Shown here one piece after another: positions 49,503-57,126 of a stretch of DNA of 64,000 nucleotides. The stretch covers positions 1-64,000 of the forward strand of contig CANIOW010000015.1 in assembly GCA_947469285.1 (NCBI GenBank), written 5' to 3'. The DNA is from Gammaproteobacteria bacterium. Lineage in GTDB: Bacteria > Pseudomonadota > Gammaproteobacteria > Steroidobacterales > Steroidobacteraceae. The translations under genes were made by a program, and so were the position numbers. Below the pieces are notes generated by a model. That model did no database searches. It saw only the letters and a list, made by a program, of their open reading frames with translations, and was not told the DNA's origin. Numbering within the stretch: the first letter of the stretch is position 1; every line of letters starts with the position of its first letter.

Positions 49503-50147
49503 ATGCTGCTGCCCCACCTGCCAAAACGTCTCACCCTGTCGTTGTTCGCCGCCGTAGCGCTGCTGGCGGGCTGCATCAACATCACCATCAATTTCCCGAG
49601 TGCCGAGGCGGAACAGGCCGCAGACCGCATCGTCGAACAGGTCTATGGCAAAGACTCGGTGCCAGCACCTACGCCAGCAGCTACGCCTGCGACAGCACCT
49701 ACGCCAGCGCCTGCGCCGGTGCGCGCGCCGGGCGCCCGGCTCAGTCTGCTAGACCGCACGCTGACCCTGCTCGTGCCAGCCGCTCAGGCGCAATCCGGCG
49801 CCGATCTCAACATCTCTACGCCGGCCATACGCGTGCTTATCACCGCGTTGGAAGCACGCCATTCAATACTGGCTCGCTACTACACCGCAGGGTCTGTTGG
49901 CTTGACGGATGATGGACTCATCGCGCTGCGTGATATTGCGCTGGTGCCGCTGCCAGAACGCAACGCCGTACGTAAGCTCGTCGCCGACGAAAATGCCGAC
50001 CGGCAGATGCTGTATGCGGAAATTGCGCGCGCCAACCAGCATGACGAGTGGGTGGTCGATATCCGCACCACCTTCGCCGCACGCTGGGCCGCCAAAGCGC
50101 AAGCCGGCTGGTGGGTGCGCCGTGCCGGCACCTGGGAGCAGCGCTGA
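49503..50147 (+). CDS. DUF1318 (YdbL-type) lipoprotein, possible YnbE-YdbL composite
   Basis: A 214-residue lipoprotein: signal LLAGC (Cys24) followed by INITINFPSAEAEQAADRIVEQVYG. Next comes a Pro/Ala/Thr-rich linker (about 52-77) encoded by imperfect repeats, and then LTLLVPAAQAQS (about 88-99), which looks like an internalised signal-peptide end. The rest is a YdbL-like domain (STPAIRVLITALEARHSIL, GLTDDGLIALRD, ending in a Trp-rich stretch). In E. coli YnbE (outer-membrane lipoprotein) and YdbL (periplasmic) are separate partners of YdbH. Here a single lipoprotein follows ydbH. ATG 49503 is preceded by GAAGGAA. Confidence 0.78.
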   Translation: MLLPHLPKRLTLSLFAAVALLAGCINITINFPSAEAEQAADRIVEQVYGKDSVPAPTPAATPATAPTPAPAPVRAPGARLSLLDRTLTLLVPAAQAQSGADLNISTPAIRVLITALEARHSILARYYTAGSVGLTDDGLIALRDIALVPLPERNAVRKLVADENADRQMLYAEIARANQHDEWVVDIRTTFAARWAAKAQAGWWVRRAGTWEQR

Positions 50148-50155
50148 AGCGCTGC

Positions 50156-50944
50156 TTAGTCGCGCACGCCAGTACCACGCTTCAGCAGCACATAGGCCAG
50201 CGCGAAGAGCACACCTACCGTGGCCACCATCAAGCTCCAGGCCACGGTCAGGTTGACATCCGAGCGGCTATAAAAGCCGTAGCGGAAAGTATTCACCATG
50301 TAGAGCACCGGGTTTGCATGTGACAGCGACTGCGCCCAGCCCGGCAGGACGGTGATGCTGTAGAACACGCCACCGAAGTAGGTGAGCGGCGTCAATACGA
50401 ACGTTGGGAACCAGTTGATCTGATCAAAGGTTTTAGCGAACACCGCATTGATGAAGCCACCCAGTGCAAAGGTGAGCGAGGTGAGCACCACCGAGGCCAC
50501 CACCAACCAGGGGTGATCGACACGGATGTGGGTGAACAGCAAGGTCACGACCGTTACCAGCGCGCCGACCAGCAACCCGCGAATGAGGCCACCGCCCAAA
50601 TAGCCCAGCAGAATGAGTGATGGCGGCAGCGGCGCTACCAGCAGCTCCTCGATATGCTTGCCGAACTTTGCGCCGAAGAAACTCGACACCACATTGCCAT
50701 AAGAGGTGGTGATGACCGCCATCATGATCAGCCCGGGCGCGATGAACTGCATGTAGGGAATGCCATCGAACGACCCGACCCGTGCGCCGATGAGCCCACC
50801 GAAAATAATAAAATACAAGGTCGAGGTCATGGCCGGCGGCACCAGGGTTTGTCCCCAGATGCGGATAATGCGGTCGTATTCGCGGCGCAGAATGGTCATA
50901 AAACCAATCAGGTTTTCGGTGGCGCGTGAAGCAGCAACTTTCAT
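50156..50944 (-). CDS. yadH: ABC-2 type transporter permease (YadH-like)
   Basis: A 262-residue permease with six hydrophobic segments and the ABC-2 signature in the second half (LTPLTYFGGVFYSITVLPGW, about 185-204). The N-terminal FMTILRREYDRIIRIWGQTLVPP is typical of YadH. It pairs with the ATPase gene, whose stop overlaps its start (ATGA, 50941-50944). The YadGH exporter's substrate is not established. Confidence 0.9.
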   Translation of the reverse strand: MKVAASRATENLIGFMTILRREYDRIIRIWGQTLVPPAMTSTLYFIIFGGLIGARVGSFDGIPYMQFIAPGLIMMAVITTSYGNVVSSFFGAKFGKHIEELLVAPLPPSLILLGYLGGGLIRGLLVGALVTVVTLLFTHIRVDHPWLVVASVVLTSLTFALGGFINAVFAKTFDQINWFPTFVLTPLTYFGGVFYSITVLPGWAQSLSHANPVLYMVNTFRYGFYSRSDVNLTVAWSLMVATVGVLFALAYVLLKRGTGVRD

Positions 50945-51885
50945 GGGACACTCCCGGTGGCGCCAGGCGCCTCCTGGCTGACCAGCCGCATGAACAGTTC
51001 CTCCAGCCGGTTCACCTTGTTGCGCATCGACATGACGCGCAGGCCCGCCGCTGAGAGAACCGCAAACACAGCATTCAGGTCCTGATCTTTATTCAGTTCG
51101 ACTTCCAGTGTCACTGGGTCGATTTGCTTCACTCCCATGGCTGGCAGCGCCGGCACAGCCGCCGCTGGGTCATGCAGATTCAGCACAAACACTTCGGACT
51201 GCAAGCGCCGCAGCACATTTGGCATGGTGTCATGCATAGCGATGTGGCCACGATCGATAATGGCAATATTGCGACAGAGACTTTCCGCCTCTTCGAGATA
51301 ATGCGTGGTCAGAATGATGGTGGTTCCGGCCGCATTAATTTCGGTCAGAAATTCCCACATGGAACGGCGGATTTCGATGTCAACGCCGGCTGTCGGCTCA
51401 TCGAGAATGAGGAGCCGTGGTTCATGCACCAGTGCGCGCGCGATCATCAGGCGCCGCTTCATGCCGCCAGACAAGCTGCGCGCCATCGACTTGCGCCGGT
51501 CCCACAACTGCATCTGGCGCAGATATTTTTCGGTTCGCTCACGCGCCAGACGTCGCGGAATGCCGTAGAAGCCCGCTTGGTTTTCGACGATAGCCTGCGG
51601 CGTCTCAAACATATTGAAGTTCATTTCCTGCGGAATCAGACCGATGCAGGATTTAGCCCGTTCGAGCTCCAGGTCAGTGTCGATACCAAACACCGACACA
51701 TGACCGGCGGTTTTGTTCACCAGCGAGGTGACAATCCCGATGGTGGTGGTCTTGCCGGCACCGTTTGGCCCCAACAGGGCGAAGAAGTCACCCTCCTCCA
51801 CATCCAGATCAATGCCCTTGAGGGCTTGGTTTCCATTCTTGTAGGTCTTGGTCAGACCGCGCAGAGAGAGAGCGAGCATTGGCAT
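50941..51885 (-). CDS. yadG: ABC transporter ATP-binding protein (YadG-like)
   Basis: A 314-residue ATPase: Walker A GPNGAGKTTT (about 38-47), LIPQEMNFNMFETP, signature LSGGMKRRLMIARAL (about 140-154), Walker B LLILDEPTAGVD and switch LTTHYLEEAE. The C-terminal 70 residues form the extra domain seen in ABC-2 systems. Upstream of yadH with a four-base overlap. Confidence 0.92.
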   Translation of the reverse strand: MPMLALSLRGLTKTYKNGNQALKGIDLDVEEGDFFALLGPNGAGKTTTIGIVTSLVNKTAGHVSVFGIDTDLELERAKSCIGLIPQEMNFNMFETPQAIVENQAGFYGIPRRLARERTEKYLRQMQLWDRRKSMARSLSGGMKRRLMIARALVHEPRLLILDEPTAGVDIEIRRSMWEFLTEINAAGTTIILTTHYLEEAESLCRNIAIIDRGHIAMHDTMPNVLRRLQSEVFVLNLHDPAAAVPALPAMGVKQIDPVTLEVELNKDQDLNAVFAVLSAAGLRVMSMRNKVNRLEELFMRLVSQEAPGATGSVP

Positions 51886-51936
51886 CCGGGGGCAGTGAAG
51901 AGACGGGGGAGAGGGTAGCCCCCCTGCCCCGCTCCA

Positions 51937-52728
51937 TCAACCTCGGATATCCGCGCGCAGGCCCCGGCGGCGCACCATGGCCGGACGCAACCCGTCCGTC
52001 GCCAGCAATTGCCAGCCTAAATGGCGGGCCGCCGCCAGCGCGGCCGGGTCGTTGCGCTCGACCGCCCCCAACAACTGCGGCCAGAGTCGCGGGTGGCCGG
52101 CCCAGCGCGCCTGCAACACCCCCTCCGCCGCCACGGCTGCCGCGTCGAGGGCGCCCAGGCGCATGGTCGACCACAGGGACTGAACGGCGGGCGTCATCCC
52201 CAAGGTGAGCGCCGCTGCCAAATCGCCACGCTGCGCCAAATGCCAGGCCAGCACCACCGCCTCGCGCACCCAGCGGGTGGTATCGCCCGTCACCCGCGAT
52301 TCAGCCACCACCGGTGGCGAGCGCAGGGCCGTAGACCAAAACAGCGCATCGCCAAACCGCAGGTCAAACAACGCAAAATGAGCGCCGGCCAGTCGGTGGC
52401 GTTCCGGCCCCAGCAGGCGCAGCACGCGACGCCCGCCGTCTAGCGGCAAACCAAACACCGCCGGTTGGGTGCGCTCGTCCGCCCCCTCGCCCAGCGTGCC
52501 GACCCGCGCCGCCAGCCGTTCGATAAAGCCGGCATTCGCCTCGACCAGCGCTTGCGCCACGCTGTCGTCCAACAGACTCGCCGCCTGCCAAGTCCCGGCC
52601 CCCGCCGCCGACCCCTGCGTGGCCGCTGTCGGCCAGTCGGCGCCATCCCGCACCGCCCGCCCCAACCGGGTGCCCCCTAAGCTGGTACCGCCGGGTACCG
52701 CGCCGTCCTCTTGCCGCTGCATTTCCAT
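51937..52728 (-). CDS. Unknown protein, 263 residues
   Basis: I do not recognise this protein. It is soluble-looking, Ala/Leu/Arg-rich and mostly helical in its second half, for example WHLAQRGDLAAALTLGM, LDAAAVAAEGVLQARW and AVERNDPAALAAARHLGWQLL. It has no signal peptide, membrane segment or clear catalytic motif. AAGGAGAG lies a few bases before ATG 52728, which argues that it is real. It is divergent from the FlhC-like regulator gene across 194 bases that include an inverted repeat, so it is a candidate target of that regulator; this is inference. Confidence 0.6.
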   Translation of the reverse strand: MEMQRQEDGAVPGGTSLGGTRLGRAVRDGADWPTAATQGSAAGAGTWQAASLLDDSVAQALVEANAGFIERLAARVGTLGEGADERTQPAVFGLPLDGGRRVLRLLGPERHRLAGAHFALFDLRFGDALFWSTALRSPPVVAESRVTGDTTRWVREAVVLAWHLAQRGDLAAALTLGMTPAVQSLWSTMRLGALDAAAVAAEGVLQARWAGHPRLWPQLLGAVERNDPAALAAARHLGWQLLATDGLRPAMVRRRGLRADIRG

Positions 52729-52816
52729 GTGCTCTCCTTGCTATTTCAGCGTGTGTGACCTGCCCTAACCGCCCGGAACTGTCCTTTTTTGCCTGCTTTG
52801 CGCCGATAGGGTGGCT

Positions 52817-52846
52817 TTACCATGACCGATTTTCTAGTTATGGTAA
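52817..52846. promoter_or_regulatory. Inverted repeat in the divergent FlhC-like promoter region
   Basis: TTACCAT (52817-52823) and ATGGTAA (52840-52846) are perfect inverted copies with 16 bases between. They lie in an AT-rich patch, unlike the surrounding GC-rich DNA, between the unknown gene at 52728 and the FlhC-like gene at 52923. Length and symmetry fit an operator or a promoter-adjacent hairpin. Confidence 0.45.
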
Positions 52847-52922
52847 TTGGGTTATTTATACCAAATCAGGCCGACAGTGCCAATCCGGCCTCCCAATTGA
52901 CGGCAATGAATGGAGAACACCC

Positions 52923-53471
52923 ATGAGGATTACCGACGATCGCTATACCCGTGACCGCCTCAAGCTGGATCTGGCTTTGCGCCTCATCCGCCATGAAGCC
53001 CGCACCTGCACCATCCGCCAGATCACCACTCTGAGCGGCGATCGCATCCGCAAGCTCTACCGCGCCTACGTGGCCCATGACAGCGACACGCAGGTGCGCC
53101 GCCACCGTGGAAAATCCCCGAGCCAGCCCGCCTGGTTTTTGCGGAACGCCGAGACCCGCCGCCAAGCGGCAGTGCTTGGCGGTCTGTTCGGGCTGTGTGG
53201 CCTGCTCGAAACCACCACGGAACCGGCGGTCGTGTCATTGCGTTGGGGCGCCTTGTTCTGCAGCGCGTTTGAAACCTACCTGCGGGCGCATAGCGACCCC
53301 TGTATTTCCCTCGAGCATGCGTGGTGTCTGCTGCTGGCTTTGCGGCGGCAACAAGAGCTGCATTTCGCCCAGTGCCCACGCTGTGAAACTCTGGGTCTCA
53401 TCGACCGCCTCAAGCCGGCCACGGCCGCCTGCGGCTGGTGCGCGCCACTGCGGCAGGCAGTCGCCGCCTGA
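52923..53471 (+). CDS. Orphan FlhC-like transcriptional regulator
   Basis: A 182-residue protein aligned by eye with FlhC. It has the N-terminal helices LALRLIRHEARTCTIRQITTLSGDRIRKLYRAY (about 16-48), the middle LEHAWCLLLALRRQQELHF and the C-terminal zinc-binding cysteines C-x2-C-x15-C-x2-C (CPRCETL...ACGWC). FlhC normally acts with FlhD as the flagellar master regulator FlhD4C2. No flhD and no flagellar gene is in this window. It may have been recruited to another regulon or may work with a distant partner. GGAG precedes the ATG. Confidence 0.75.
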   Translation: MRITDDRYTRDRLKLDLALRLIRHEARTCTIRQITTLSGDRIRKLYRAYVAHDSDTQVRRHRGKSPSQPAWFLRNAETRRQAAVLGGLFGLCGLLETTTEPAVVSLRWGALFCSAFETYLRAHSDPCISLEHAWCLLLALRRQQELHFAQCPRCETLGLIDRLKPATAACGWCAPLRQAVAA

Positions 53472-53521
53472 GGCCTGGCACCCGCGGGGAGAGCCGGGTG
53501 CAGGTGGCGTACACTGAAGCC

Positions 53522-54463
53522 ATGCACTCCCCGCGTCCGAATGTATTTTCCGGCCCCTATATCGACCGTCGTACCGAGGCACGAAAAGACGCCGCCGCGC
53601 TGGCCGCCGCGCTGGCGGACCCGGACACCCAACTGGTGCCGGTGTGGCGTCAATACAGCTTGATACGCCACTTGCCACAACCCCAGGCGGTGTTATTGCC
53701 GGGCCAGCACACGCTTCGCGCCTACTGCGAAGACGAGGCCTTCATCTACCTCGGAGAATTCCGCGGCCGCGCCACCTTTGCGGTGGAGCTGACTGAACCT
53801 GCCGATGCCCAGCACGCAGCGGCACGCCACACGCCACTCGCAGCGGAAGCGGAATTCGCCGACTTGCGGGCGCTGGGTGCGCTGCTACCGACCGACGAAG
53901 CTGGGCTGCTCGCCTATGCACGCGGGCTGGTCTACTGGCGCAGCAAACACCGCTACTGCGGCGCTTGCGGCAGCCCCATGCGCCCACGCGATGCTGGCCA
54001 TGTCATGACCTGCGTCGCACCGGCATGCGGCCAACAAAGCTTCCCGCGAATCGACCCGGCCATCATCGTGCTGATCACCGACGGCGAGCGCGCACTGCTG
54101 GGGCGTCAGGCCAGTTGGCCGGCCGGGCGTTTCAGCACGCTGGCCGGTTTTGTCGAGCCTGGCGAAAGCCTCGAGGATGCGGTGACCCGCGAGATGTACG
54201 AAGAAGCCGGCATCAGCGTTACTGATATCCGCTATCACTCCTCGCAGCCCTGGCCTTTCCCTTCCTCGCTGATGCTGGGTTTCACGGCCCGCGCTTTGAA
54301 TAACGTGATCGCACTCAACGATGCCGAACTGGAAGATGCCCGCTGGTTCAGTCGCGCTGCAGTCCTGCGCGGTGAGGTGGGCCTGCCGCCCCCCACCTCC
54401 GTGTCCTTCCGGCTGATCGAGCACTGGCTTGGCGACGCTGCGAGCGCGTCCACGCGCGCATGA
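53522..54463 (+). CDS. nudC: NAD(+) diphosphatase NudC
   Basis: A 313-residue Nudix hydrolase. It has the N-terminal NUDIX-like domain, the zinc ribbon CGACGSPMRPRDAGHVMTCVAPACG (about 150-175), the Nudix box GFVEPGESLEDAVTREMYEEAG (about 215-236) and the NudC-specific SQPWPFPSSLM (about 249-259). It cleaves NADH/NAD and can decap NAD-capped RNA. Its stop overlaps the next gene by ATGA. Confidence 0.95.
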   Translation: MHSPRPNVFSGPYIDRRTEARKDAAALAAALADPDTQLVPVWRQYSLIRHLPQPQAVLLPGQHTLRAYCEDEAFIYLGEFRGRATFAVELTEPADAQHAAARHTPLAAEAEFADLRALGALLPTDEAGLLAYARGLVYWRSKHRYCGACGSPMRPRDAGHVMTCVAPACGQQSFPRIDPAIIVLITDGERALLGRQASWPAGRFSTLAGFVEPGESLEDAVTREMYEEAGISVTDIRYHSSQPWPFPSSLMLGFTARALNNVIALNDAELEDARWFSRAAVLRGEVGLPPPTSVSFRLIEHWLGDAASASTRA

Positions 54464-55224
54464 TCGACCTGGTACTGGTCTTAGCGGCCGCTTTTGCCGC
54501 GGGCCTCATCGACGCGATGGTGGGTGGCGGCGGACTGATCCAGCTCCCCACGTTGCTCGCCACACAACCGCAGCTACCACCGGCATTCCTGCTCGGCACC
54601 AGCAAATTCAGCGGCCTGTTTGGCACCCTCAGCGCCCTGTGGCGCTATGCGCGCAGCGTCCGCGTGCCATGGGCCGTGGTACTGCCAGGCTGTGTGCTGG
54701 CCGCACTCGCTTCACTGGGGGGCGCCGCCACCGTCAGCCACGTACCGCAGCAGGTGTTCCGCCCACTGGTCCCGTGCATGCTGAGCGCCGTGTTGGTCTA
54801 CACCCTCCTGCGGCGCGATTTCGGACAACGCCATCGACCGCTGCCGTTGACCCGGTCACGGCAGGCGCTCGCCTTCGGCGGCATGCTCCTCATCGGTTTT
54901 TACGACGGCTTCTTCGGCCCCGGAACGGGCAGTTTCCTGATGATTTTGTTCATTCGCGTGCTCGGCTACGACTTCCTGCACGCCTCGGTCAGTGCACGGG
55001 CGGTCAACGCCGCCACCAATCTCGCCGCACTGGCTTGGTTCCTGCCCCGTGGCGAGTGGCTCCCCGGCATCGCCGTCAGTATGGCGGTGCTGAATATCAC
55101 CGGCGCGCAGATCGGTACCCGTCTGGCCTTACGCCATGGCGCTGGCTTCATCCGCGTGGTCTTTATCGTCGTGGTGGCCACACTGATCGCAAAGACCAGT
55201 CTGGATGCCGCGCGTCTTCTATAA
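54460..55224 (+). CDS. TauE/SafE family permease
   Basis: A 254-residue membrane protein with about eight hydrophobic segments and the paired Gly-rich motifs of the family: DAMVGGGGLIQLPTLL (about 18-33) and GFYDGFFGPGTGSFLMILFI (about 146-165). Family members export or import sulphite, sulphoacetate or other organosulphur anions; the substrate here is unknown. It overlaps nudC by four bases, and tamA starts within a few bases of its end. Confidence 0.88.
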   Translation: MIDLVLVLAAAFAAGLIDAMVGGGGLIQLPTLLATQPQLPPAFLLGTSKFSGLFGTLSALWRYARSVRVPWAVVLPGCVLAALASLGGAATVSHVPQQVFRPLVPCMLSAVLVYTLLRRDFGQRHRPLPLTRSRQALAFGGMLLIGFYDGFFGPGTGSFLMILFIRVLGYDFLHASVSARAVNAATNLAALAWFLPRGEWLPGIAVSMAVLNITGAQIGTRLALRHGAGFIRVVFIVVVATLIAKTSLDAARLL

Positions 55225-55231
55225 TCCCCGC

Positions 55232-57124
55232 ATGCGCTCTTCTGCCTTTGGCTGGCGCGCCCTGCTGCCCCGCGGCACCGCGCGCGCACTCCCTGCACTG
55301 CGTAACCTCGCGGTGGCCGCACTGGCGGGCATGGCGCTGCTCCTGACCGCGCCCACCACTCGCGCAGCAATCCGGCTGGAGGTCACCGCCGCCGAAGGCG
55401 CTCTGCCGGCGGCCGCCAAGGCCAACGTCCTGATCTACCTCAGCCTCAGCCGCTACCGTACGCGCGACGACCTGGACCCATTACTGGTAGAGCGACTGCA
55501 GGCCAGGGCCGCGCGCGAAGCGCAAGCGGCCCTGCGCCCGTTCGGCTTTTATCGGGCCACGGCGGCGGCCTATGTGCGCCCGGTCGAGGGCAGTGGCGGC
55601 CAGCATTGGACGGCACGCGTGCGCGTGGTCCCCGGGCCACGCGTCCGCTGGGCCTCGGCGACGGTGCGCATCACCGGACCAGGCGCCGAGGAGTCCTACT
55701 TCAAGGACGCTGTCAGCCGCCACCCCTTGCCCCTTGGCGCGCCGCTGGAACACGCCACCTACGACGCGCTCAAAGGCGACCTGCAGCGCCTAGCTGCCAG
55801 CCTCGGCTATCTGGAGGCCCGCTTCACGCGTGCCGAACTCACCATCGATCCGGTGGCGCTCACCGCCAGCGCAGCCGTAGAACTGGACACCGGTCCGCGC
55901 TACCACTTCGGCGCCGTCAGCCTGCAACAGGAGGTGCTTGAACCCACGTTGGTGCGCCGTTTCATCCGCTGGCACGAGGGCGATCCGTTCGATGCGGCAC
56001 TGCTGCTGGGCACCCAGTTCGTACTGGATGATTCACTGTATTTCGCCGGCGTCGAAGTGGTGCCTGGCGAGCCGGACCAGGCCACGCGGAGCATTCCCGT
56101 CACCCTGCAACTGACCGCCGCGCGCCGGCGGCGTTATGCCTTGTCCATCGGGTATGCCACCGACACCGCTGGCCGCGCCACCGCGCGCTGGGAGAACCAT
56201 CGCTTGAATCCCCACGGTCACCGGGCGCGTGCCAATCTGCAATGGGGCACCGTCTCACGCGATATCGGCATGGTGTACAGCCTGCCCGTCGGTGACCCGG
56301 CGCTCGAAGAAGTCTCTGCCACCTTCGGCCTAGAAGAGGCGCGGCTCGCCGATGCACGAACCGCGGCGATGGCGCTGGGCGCCACCCTCACTCAGGTGCG
56401 CGGCGCGTGGCAGCAAGTGTTGGGCTTGACCGCCAACCGCAGCAGTTCGCGGTCCGGCGACACCCGCACCACCGACACCCTGATCGTGCCCTCGCTCCGC
56501 TTGGCATCAGCCCCTCGAGGGCTGGCCCGCGCCGCGATGGCGGGCGGAGGCCGGCCGTGGATGGGCACGGCCGGCGGCGGTTCCACGGGTGCCTTGCTCG
56601 GCGAAGGTCTGCAGGCGGAACTCGAAGGCAGTGCCGCCGCACTGGGTTCAGGCAGTGGCTTCCTGCGGCTGCGCATACGTGATGAGCAACATCATTCGCT
56701 CGGCACGCAGTGGCGCTGGATCTGGCGCGCGGAGCTCGGCACCACCTTGGTCAAGGACTTCGACCGCTTGCCAGTGCAATACCGTTTCTTCGCCGGCGGC
56801 GACCGCAGTGTGCGTGGGTTTGCCATGAATGACTTAGGTCCCCGCGACGCACAAGGGCTGCGCACTGGCGGCAAACATCTGTTCGCCGCCAGCGTTGAAT
56901 TCGAACGCGCCCTGCCAGGCCAGTTCGCGGTGGCGGCCTTTGTCGACACCGGCAACGCCTTCAACTCCGCACACGCGGGCTTCGCCACCGCCGTGGGCGT
57001 CGGCGTGCGTTACCGCCTGCCCGTGATCAGCATCGGCATCGACTTGGCGCAGGCCATCCGCGTGCCCAATGGCAGCGCCTTACCAGGGCCGCGCATCCAT
57101 CTCAGCCTCGTGCCGGTACTTTAA
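55232..57124 (+). CDS. tamA: Translocation and assembly module outer-membrane protein TamA
   Basis: A 630-residue Omp85-family protein with an N-terminal hydrophobic export segment, POTRA-type repeats (about 45-290, including LDTGPRYHFGAVSL) and a C-terminal 16-strand barrel. The family signatures FFAGGDRSVRGFAMNDLGP (about 520-538) and the final VRYRLPVISIGIDLAQAI strands are present. It works with TamB in outer-membrane protein assembly and lipid transfer. An upstream ATG (55205) would overlap the permease gene; ATG 55232 is preferred. tamB begins two bases after the stop. Confidence 0.92.
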   Translation: MRSSAFGWRALLPRGTARALPALRNLAVAALAGMALLLTAPTTRAAIRLEVTAAEGALPAAAKANVLIYLSLSRYRTRDDLDPLLVERLQARAAREAQAALRPFGFYRATAAAYVRPVEGSGGQHWTARVRVVPGPRVRWASATVRITGPGAEESYFKDAVSRHPLPLGAPLEHATYDALKGDLQRLAASLGYLEARFTRAELTIDPVALTASAAVELDTGPRYHFGAVSLQQEVLEPTLVRRFIRWHEGDPFDAALLLGTQFVLDDSLYFAGVEVVPGEPDQATRSIPVTLQLTAARRRRYALSIGYATDTAGRATARWENHRLNPHGHRARANLQWGTVSRDIGMVYSLPVGDPALEEVSATFGLEEARLADARTAAMALGATLTQVRGAWQQVLGLTANRSSSRSGDTRTTDTLIVPSLRLASAPRGLARAAMAGGGRPWMGTAGGGSTGALLGEGLQAELEGSAAALGSGSGFLRLRIRDEQHHSLGTQWRWIWRAELGTTLVKDFDRLPVQYRFFAGGDRSVRGFAMNDLGPRDAQGLRTGGKHLFAASVEFERALPGQFAVAAFVDTGNAFNSAHAGFATAVGVGVRYRLPVISIGIDLAQAIRVPNGSALPGPRIHLSLVPVL

Positions 57125-57126
57125 GC

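Noticed and set aside
54429-55346. 305-codon open frame overlapping the TauE/SafE gene
   Set aside because: The overlapping permease has both family motifs and coupled start and stop; the alternative is Arg/Pro-rich noise.
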